Below the pieces are notes generated by a model. That model had not been told where the DNA came from, ran no database searches, and saw only the letters and a list, made by a program, of their open reading frames with translations. A stretch of 18,459 nt of DNA from Rhodobacter sp. (GTDB lineage Bacteria; Pseudomonadota; Alphaproteobacteria; Rhodobacterales; Rhodobacteraceae). Positions 13,719-18,459 of this stretch are shown here, piece after piece. The translations under genes were made by a program, and so were the position numbers. The first letter of the stretch is position 1; every line of letters starts with the position of its first letter. The stretch is taken from NCBI GenBank assembly GCA_013824045.1, contig PNND01000219.1:1-18459 (forward strand). The letters run 5' to 3'.

Positions 13719-15524
13719 ATGAAGGCCATGTTCCAGAGCTTCGAGACGACCTCCGATCCCTCTGCCGGGCCGGGGCGTCTTGCGCGGCTGCGCGATCATC
13801 TGCGCGCAGAAGGCTTGGCAGGGTTCCTGATCCCCCGCGCCGATGTGCATCAGGGCGAATATGTCGCCGCGCGCGATGAACGGTTGCAATGGCTGACCGG
13901 GTTCACTGGATCTGCGGGCTTTGCCATCGTCCTGCCGGATGTGGCGGGCGTGTTCATCGACGGGCGCTATCGGGTGCAGGTGAAAGGTCAGGTCGACCTT
14001 GCCGCCTATACCCCCGTCCCTTGGCCCGAAGTGAAGCCGGGGCCTTGGATACGGGATCATCTGTCTGAGGGCATTGTCGGCTTTGACCCGTGGCTGCACA
14101 GCGCCGATGAAATCACCCGGATCGAGGCCGCGCTGGAAGGATCAGCCGTCACCCTGCGCGCCTTCGCCAATGCCGTCGATGCGATCTGGCCCGATCAACC
14201 CGCCCCGCCAGCCGGCGCGGCCTTCCCCCATCCGGTCACGCTGGCAGGGGAGACCTCCGTCGACAAACGCACCCGGCTGGCGGCCAGCCTTCACAAAGAT
14301 GGGCAGTCGGCGGCGGTGATCACCCTGCCCGACTCCCTCTGTTGGCTCTTGAACCTGCGTGGGGCCGATGTACCGCGCAACCCGATCCTGCACGGCTTTG
14401 CCATCCTGCGCGATGACGGGTCGGTCGATGCTTTCATCGCCCCCGCCAAACTGAACGACGCAGCGCGCAAGGCGCTGGATGCAGGCGTCCGCCTGCACGC
14501 GCCCGACCAATTCGCCCCCGCGCTGAAAGCGCTGACAGGCGCCATCCGCGTGGACCGGGGCACCGCCCCCTTGGCCGTGTCGCGGCTGGTGGAAGAGGGT
14601 GGCGCAACCGTCGCATGGGGCGATGATCCCTGCCGCCTGCCCAAGGCCTGCAAGAATGCCGCCGAGGTCGCGGGCATGCGAGAGGCACATCTGCGCGACG
14701 GCGCGGCAGTGGTCGAGTTCCTCTGCTGGCTGGACGCTGCGGCCCCGAAGGGCGGGCTGACCGAGATTGACGTCGTCACCGCGCTGGAAGGGTATCGCCG
14801 GGCGACCAATGTGCTGCATGACATCAGCTTTGACACGATCTGCGGCGCGGGGCCCAACGGCGCGATCATGCATTACCGCGTGACGACCGACAGCAACCGC
14901 CCCGTGCGGCAAGATGAACTGCTGCTGGTCGACAGCGGCGCGCAATATGCCGACGGCACCACCGACATCACCCGCACCATCGCCGTGGGCGATCCGGGGG
15001 CAGAAGCGCGCGATTGTTATACCCGCGTGCTGCAGGGCCTCATCGCCATTTCCCGCGCCCGCTGGCCACGCGGCATCGCCGGGCGCGATCTGGACGCGCT
15101 GGCGCGGTTTCCGCTCTGGGTGGCAGGTATGGATTTCGACCATGGCACGGGCCATGGCGTGGGGGCTTTCCTGTCGGTGCATGAAGGGCCGCAGCGCATT
15201 TCGCGCGTTTCCGAGGTGCCGCTGGAACCCGGCATGATCCTGTCGAACGAGCCGGGCTATTACCGCGAAGGCGCTTTCGGCATCCGGCTGGAAAACCTGA
15301 TCGTGGTGCAGATCGCCCCGCCCCTTGGCGACAACCGCGACCAACTCAGCTTCGAAACGCTCACCTTCGCCCCCTTCGACCGCCGCCTGATCCGCACAGG
15401 CGGCCTGTCGCCGGATGAACGCGAGTGGCTCAACGCCTATCATGCCGAGGTGCTCGCGCGGCTGTCCCCCCGCCTGTCTGCGGCAGCGCGAGAGTGGCTG
15501 GCAGCCGCCTGCGCCCGGATTTAA
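13719..15524 (+). CDS. M24B Xaa-Pro aminopeptidase (aminopeptidase P family)
   Basis: This 601-residue enzyme removes N-terminal residues that precede proline. It has two creatinase-like N-terminal domains and a C-terminal pita-bread catalytic domain. All five metal ligands are visible: D405 in 'LLVDSGAQY', D416 in 'TTDITRT', H479 in 'GTGHGVG', E511 in 'SNEPGYY' and E525 in 'IRLENL'. The three-domain, roughly 600-residue layout matches the long cytosolic aminopeptidase P type and not the 440-residue E. coli PepP. Two starts are possible: ATG 13719, used here, with weak GAAG five bases ahead, or ATG 13728 (MFQSFE), which resembles the N-terminus I remember from relatives. It follows cobT by 65 bp on the same strand and may be read through from it. 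Confidence 0.95.
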   Translation: MKAMFQSFETTSDPSAGPGRLARLRDHLRAEGLAGFLIPRADVHQGEYVAARDERLQWLTGFTGSAGFAIVLPDVAGVFIDGRYRVQVKGQVDLAAYTPVPWPEVKPGPWIRDHLSEGIVGFDPWLHSADEITRIEAALEGSAVTLRAFANAVDAIWPDQPAPPAGAAFPHPVTLAGETSVDKRTRLAASLHKDGQSAAVITLPDSLCWLLNLRGADVPRNPILHGFAILRDDGSVDAFIAPAKLNDAARKALDAGVRLHAPDQFAPALKALTGAIRVDRGTAPLAVSRLVEEGGATVAWGDDPCRLPKACKNAAEVAGMREAHLRDGAAVVEFLCWLDAAAPKGGLTEIDVVTALEGYRRATNVLHDISFDTICGAGPNGAIMHYRVTTDSNRPVRQDELLLVDSGAQYADGTTDITRTIAVGDPGAEARDCYTRVLQGLIAISRARWPRGIAGRDLDALARFPLWVAGMDFDHGTGHGVGAFLSVHEGPQRISRVSEVPLEPGMILSNEPGYYREGAFGIRLENLIVVQIAPPLGDNRDQLSFETLTFAPFDRRLIRTGGLSPDEREWLNAYHAEVLARLSPRLSAAAREWLAAACARI

Positions 15525-15640
15525 GGCAAGTTCCGGCAAGGCATTGGCGGTTCCGGGCAGAAGAACGCCGACTCAAGAACGACTCGTTGCCGCAACCACT
15601 GGGTAGGATCATCCTTGCAACCTTGATGGGGGAGGATGTC

Positions 15641-15982
15641 ATGACCATGACCTTGGAAATCAGGCCCGTCCCGGGCCGCTACATCGTAAGGGCAAGCGGG
15701 GCCATCATCGGCGAAACCGACCGCGCGCTGGAACTGATCGAAGGATCGCGCGCGCCGGTGATCTATGTCCCACGCGAAGATGTGGCCATGGCGCTGCTTG
15801 ATGCCAGCGACCGCCACAGCACCTGCCCGCACAAGGGCGAGGCGCGCTATTTCAGCGTCACCACGCCCGAGGCACGGCTGGAAAACGCGGTCTGGTCCTA
15901 TGAACACCCCAAGGCCGGGGCAGAGGCCATCGCAGGCCACCTTGCCTTTTACGAAGACAAGGTCCGGGTCGAGCCGCGCTAG
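15641..15982 (+). CDS. DUF427 family protein
   Basis: This 113-residue protein is a complete DUF427 domain. It shows 'PGRYIVRASGAIIGETDRAL' near the N-terminus, 'VIYVPREDVAMALLDAS', 'STCPHKGEARYFSV' and the closing 'LAFYEDKVRVE'. The family is a small beta-rich fold of unknown biochemical role, widespread in Proteobacteria and Actinobacteria. The frame is open far upstream, into the aminopeptidase gene. The ATG at 15641 is selected because GGGGGAGG lies six bases before it; ATG 15626 is an alternative but has no comparable site. Its stop codon shares the palindrome CTAG with the stop of the convergent sufE gene. It is 116 bp after the aminopeptidase gene and may have its own promoter. Confidence 0.92.
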   Translation: MTMTLEIRPVPGRYIVRASGAIIGETDRALELIEGSRAPVIYVPREDVAMALLDASDRHSTCPHKGEARYFSVTTPEARLENAVWSYEHPKAGAEAIAGHLAFYEDKVRVEPR

Positions 15983-16392
15983 GCGGCCGCTTCTGCCGCC
16001 ACCTGCCGGATGCGTTCTACCATAGCCCGCAGCCCGTTGGAGCGTTGCGACGACAGATGATCCGTCAATCCCAGCCGCCCCAGTTCGGCCGGGGCATCCA
16101 CCGCAACGACCTCGGCCACCGGCAACCCGGCATAAAGCGCGTGCAGCACGGCGATCAGCCCCTTCACGATCATCGCGTCGCTGTCACCCTGGAAATCAAA
16201 GCGGCCATCGGTGATGATCGGCTGAATCCACACCTGGCTCGCACAGCCCTGCACCTTGGTCGCGGGCACCTTCAGCGCCTCGTCCATCGGGGCAAAGGCT
16301 TTGCCCAGTTCGATCACATGGCGATAGCGGTCTTCCCAATCGTCCAGGAATTCGAAGGTCTCGGTCAGGTCTTCAAAGGCGGGGGTGGCCAT
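15979..16392 (-). CDS. sufE: SufE family cysteine desulfuration protein
   Basis: This 137-residue protein accepts persulfide sulfur from the desulfurase SufS and passes it on for Fe-S cluster assembly. The catalytic cysteine is C50 in 'KVQGCASQVWIQP', which together with 'FQGDSDAMIVKGLIAVLHALY' and the C-terminal 'LSSQRSNGLRAM' defines the family. The frame begins eight codons earlier, but the ATG at 16390-16392 has AGGAG seven bases ahead on the minus strand and gives the normal N-terminus (FEDLTETFEFLDDWEDRY). No other suf gene is in the window; standalone sufE genes are usual in Rhodobacterales. It overlaps the DUF427 gene by four bases at the shared stop palindrome and is divergent from the lipoprotein gene. 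Confidence 0.95.
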   Translation of the reverse strand: MATPAFEDLTETFEFLDDWEDRYRHVIELGKAFAPMDEALKVPATKVQGCASQVWIQPIITDGRFDFQGDSDAMIVKGLIAVLHALYAGLPVAEVVAVDAPAELGRLGLTDHLSSQRSNGLRAMVERIRQVAAEAAA

Positions 16393-16532
16393 CGCGCGCT
16401 CCTGTTCAGGCGCCAAGACCTAGGGTCTGCGGGTCAAAAGGTCCAGCCCGGGCCCCAAGGCTTTGTCGCAACCGGGCGCTTTTCAAATCCGCCGCCATCG
16501 GCTACCCAAGGGGCAACAGACAGGGGACCGGG

Positions 16533-16985
16533 ATGAAAAAAACAGTTCTGGCGGCATTGGGCGTGGTGCTTGTGGTATCGAGCTGCGGCATGATCCGGGA
16601 ATCGCGGTTGAATCCGTTCAACTGGTTTGGCCGGGCCGAACCGCGCGAGACGGTCACCACCGCCGCACCACAGGACCAGCGCCTGCTGGTGTCGCAGGTG
16701 CTATCCCTCTCCGTCGATCCCTATAGCGCCGGGGCCATCGTCCGCGCCAAGGGCATCCCGCCTTCGCAAGGATGGTGGGACGCAGAACTGGTCCCTCGCC
16801 CGCTCGATGAAAACGGCGTCCTTGTCTTTGATTTCCGGGTCTTCCCGCCGCTCACAGACACGCCGGAAGGCACCCCCCGCTCGCGCGAGATCACGGTCGC
16901 CATTTCCCTGTCGAACGTGAAGCTGGATCAGGTGCGCGAAATCGTGGTGCAGGGCGCGACCAACGCGCTGTCCTCGCGCCGCTGA
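16533..16985 (+). CDS. Putative lipoprotein
   Basis: This 150-residue protein has a lipoprotein signal: two lysines, a hydrophobic stretch and the lipobox 'VSSC' with the acylated cysteine at residue 18. The glycine after it does not suggest inner-membrane retention, so an outer-membrane location is likely. The mature protein begins 'GMIRESRLNPFNWFGRAEPR', a tail motif I recall in unnamed Rhodobacteraceae lipoproteins. The rest is a compact domain of about 100 residues ('VSQVLSLSVDPYSAGAIVRA', 'WWDAELVP', 'VFDFRVFPP'), probably a beta-sandwich, ending in a helix. A G-rich site (GGGGA, 16523-16527) precedes the ATG. It is divergent from sufE across 140 bp and convergent with rnd. Function unknown. 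Confidence 0.85.
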   Translation: MKKTVLAALGVVLVVSSCGMIRESRLNPFNWFGRAEPRETVTTAAPQDQRLLVSQVLSLSVDPYSAGAIVRAKGIPPSQGWWDAELVPRPLDENGVLVFDFRVFPPLTDTPEGTPRSREITVAISLSNVKLDQVREIVVQGATNALSSRR

Positions 16986-16992
16986 AGGCGGC

Positions 16993-17011
16993 GGTGCGTC
17001 ACAGACGCACC
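16993..17011. terminator. Hairpin at convergent ends of lipoprotein gene and rnd
   Basis: GGTGCGTC (16993-17000) and GACGCACC (17004-17011) form a perfect 8-bp stem with an ACA loop. It starts eight bases after the lipoprotein stop and covers the rnd stop codon (16999-17001). There is no T-tract in either direction, so it is a terminator-like or RNA-stabilising hairpin and not a classical intrinsic terminator. Confidence 0.5.
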
Positions 17012-18156
17012 ACCCGCACTTCCGTTCCCTTGGCCGACAGGGCGATCTCGCCCTTGCACAGGCGCAGCGCATCCTCACCGAACGCCTCGAACCGCCACCC
17101 GGTCAGCGCCTCGACCTCGCGTTCGCCTGCCGCGATGGCATCCAGATCGGCCGCCGAGGCGATCAGTTTTGACGCCACCCCCAACTGCTCCGACTTGGCC
17201 TTCAGCAGCACACGCAACAGATCGGCCAGCGCCGGGTTCACCTGCAACTGTTCGCGGCTCAGGTCGGGCTTTGGCATGTCTTCCGGCTTCATCTCAAGCC
17301 CCGCCTTGATCGCGGCCAGAATGCCATCGGCAATCTCGGGCTTGCGCCCCTCGCGCAGCAAAAGCCGCGACCGGCCCAGTTCTTCCATCGAAGACGGCCG
17401 GGTCGAGGCCAGCTCCAACAGCGCATCATCCTTCATCACCCGCGACCGGGGCACGTTCAGCCGTTGGGCATACTCCTCGCGGAAACGCGCCAGTTCCTTG
17501 ACCACCGCCAGAAACCGCCCCGAGGTGGTGCGCGTCTTGACGCGCAGCCACGCCTCATCGGGATGGACGGTATAGGTGGCGGGATCGGTCAGGATCGACA
17601 GCTCCTCCTCCACCCAGCGTGTGCGGCTGTTCTTGGCCAATTGCCCGGCCAGCCATTCATAGATCACCCGCAGATGGGTGACATCGGCCAACGCATATTC
17701 CTGCTGCGCGGTGGACAAAGGCCGCCGCGACCAATCGGTAAAGCGCGAGGTCTTGTCGAGGTTTTCCTTGGCGATCTTCTTGACCAGCGTTTCATAGCCC
17801 ACCTGTTCGCCAAAGCCGCAGACCATGGCGGCGATCTGGGTATCGAACAGCGGATCGGGGAAGACCTTGCCTTCGACAAAGAAGATTTCCAGATCCTGCC
17901 GCGCGGCGTGGAACACCTTGACCGTCGCCTTGTGGCGGAACAGGTCATAAAGCGGCTCCATGCTCATGTCCTCGCCCGCGATGGGATCGACAAGCACGGC
18001 ATCCCCGGTCTTGCCCGGCAGCGCCATCTGGATCAGGCACAGCTTTGACCAATAGGTCCGCTCCCGCAGGAATTCGGTGTCGATGGTCACATAGGGCTGG
18101 GATTTTGCAGCTTCACAGAAGGCGGCGAGGTCTTCGGTCGTTGTGATTGTACGCAT
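16999..18156 (-). CDS. rnd: Ribonuclease D
   Basis: This 385-residue 3'-to-5' exoribonuclease trims the 3' ends of tRNA and other stable RNAs. The DEDDy active site is complete: D26 and E28 in 'TIDTEFLRE', D88 in 'FHAARQDLE', and Y154 with D158 in 'YALADVTHL'. One HRDC RNA-binding domain follows (about residues 207-285, 'REEYAQRLNVPRSRVMKDDALLELA'), and a second helical C-terminal domain completes the usual length. Two adjacent ATG codons (18157-18159 and 18154-18156) follow GGAAGG. The second is chosen because its four-base spacing suits that site better than one base, and the difference is one methionine. The gene lies 103 bp downstream of purN on the same strand. Confidence 0.95.
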   Translation of the reverse strand: MRTITTTEDLAAFCEAAKSQPYVTIDTEFLRERTYWSKLCLIQMALPGKTGDAVLVDPIAGEDMSMEPLYDLFRHKATVKVFHAARQDLEIFFVEGKVFPDPLFDTQIAAMVCGFGEQVGYETLVKKIAKENLDKTSRFTDWSRRPLSTAQQEYALADVTHLRVIYEWLAGQLAKNSRTRWVEEELSILTDPATYTVHPDEAWLRVKTRTTSGRFLAVVKELARFREEYAQRLNVPRSRVMKDDALLELASTRPSSMEELGRSRLLLREGRKPEIADGILAAIKAGLEMKPEDMPKPDLSREQLQVNPALADLLRVLLKAKSEQLGVASKLIASAADLDAIAAGEREVEALTGWRFEAFGEDALRLCKGEIALSAKGTEVRVVRL

Positions 18157-18259
18157 CATGCCTTCCGGTTGGCCAAGGTGGCACGGGGTCATCCCGCCCC
18201 ATCGCTATAGGCCCGGCGGCGGCAAAATGAAAGGCATGATGAACGCGTGTACCGTGCCG

Positions 18260-18459
18260 CTAAAGGTAAAGCGGCCTGCGGTCGCCCGCCGCAAAGCGGC
18301 GCAGCACGGCGGGATAAAGGCGATGCTCCTGCACGAGCACCCGTGCGGCCAGCGTATCCGCCGTATCGCCCGGCAGCACCGGCACCCGCGCCTGCCCAAG
18401 GATCGGGCCATCATCCAGCACCGGCGTCACCTCATGCACCGTGCAGCCCGCCTCGGCAT
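18260..18459 (-). CDS. purN: Phosphoribosylglycinamide formyltransferase, C-terminal part
   Basis: The frame is open from the window edge to a TAG at 18260-18262, showing the last 66 residues. They include 'AGCTVHEVTPVLDDGPILGQ', then 'ARVPVLPGDTADTLAARVL' and 'EHRLYPAVLRRFAAGD'. These are the end of the formyl-tetrahydrofolate-binding domain of GAR transformylase (PurN), which adds the first formyl group in purine synthesis. The catalytic Asn, His and the start lie outside the window; the D of 'DDGP' belongs to the conserved C-terminal loop. A short dyad GCCGC / GCGGC (18256-18275) covers the stop codon. In many bacteria purM precedes purN, but that would be off the window edge. The gene appears intact as far as visible. 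Confidence 0.93.
   Translation of the reverse strand, partial: AEAGCTVHEVTPVLDDGPILGQARVPVLPGDTADTLAARVLVQEHRLYPAVLRRFAAGDRRPLYL

Noticed and set aside
14142..15539. 465-codon minus-strand open frame opposite the aminopeptidase gene
   Set aside because: It mirrors the codon pattern of the real gene on the other strand, as high-GC genes commonly do, and its product has no recognisable domain. The plus-strand product has all five catalytic metal ligands.

Overview
The window looks like a chromosomal segment of an alphaproteobacterium of the order Rhodobacterales (Rhodobacteraceae). The evidence is high GC with strong G/C third positions, malate synthase G, an aerobic-type cobaltochelatase pair (CobS and CobT) with a BolA and a J-domain gene beside cobS, a lipoprotein with an 'NPFNWFG' segment, and intergenic palindromes of a kind I associate with this family. 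This assignment rests on recognising protein families and gene order, not on a search. I see no tRNA, rRNA, CRISPR array, transposase or integrase.

Layout. 1-340: the C-terminal end of a probable cryptochrome/photolyase-like protein, overlapping a 50-residue DUF2256 zinc-ribbon gene. 375-2057 (minus): a three-gene overlapping operon of an ArsR-type repressor and two AHSA1-like SRPBCC proteins, the second with two tandem domains. 2247-4397 (plus): malate synthase G (glcB). 4432-4624: a large nested inverted repeat with perfect 21-bp outer arms. 4661-7727: bolA (minus), a J-domain protein (plus), a small membrane protein and an exported MsrB (both minus), then cobS (plus). 7728-11784: an interval separating cobS from cobT, described below. 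11785-13653: cobT. 13719-15982: an M24B Xaa-Pro aminopeptidase and a DUF427 protein. 15979-16392 (minus): SufE. 16533-16985: a lipoprotein. 16999-18156 (minus): ribonuclease D. 18260-18459 (minus): the 3' end of purN, cut by the window edge.

The most unusual part is the interval between cobS and cobT, whose products normally form one ATPase complex and are usually encoded close together. It holds: (i) an AT-rich minus-strand gene with a TTG start, encoding a 412-residue protein with an N-terminal TIR-like nucleotide-hydrolase module and an unnamed C-terminal domain, my best candidate for a standalone immunity or stress effector; (ii) a possible frameshifted or tiny membrane-protein remnant upstream of it; (iii) a small secreted two-cysteine protein; (iv) an orphan single-pass membrane protein; and (v) a flavodoxin-fold NAD(P)H:FMN reductase with a clear intrinsic terminator. 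The base composition changes sharply at the cobS 3' flank and returns to host-like in the secreted-protein gene, which suggests a small acquired insert without a visible integration enzyme.

How genes may work together: CobS and CobT form the AAA+ motor of the cobalt chelatase for aerobic B12 synthesis (the CobN subunit is not in the window). BolA and SufE belong to Fe-S cluster biology. MsrB repairs oxidised methionine outside the cytoplasm. GlcB serves glyoxylate assimilation. Rnd and PurN are housekeeping.
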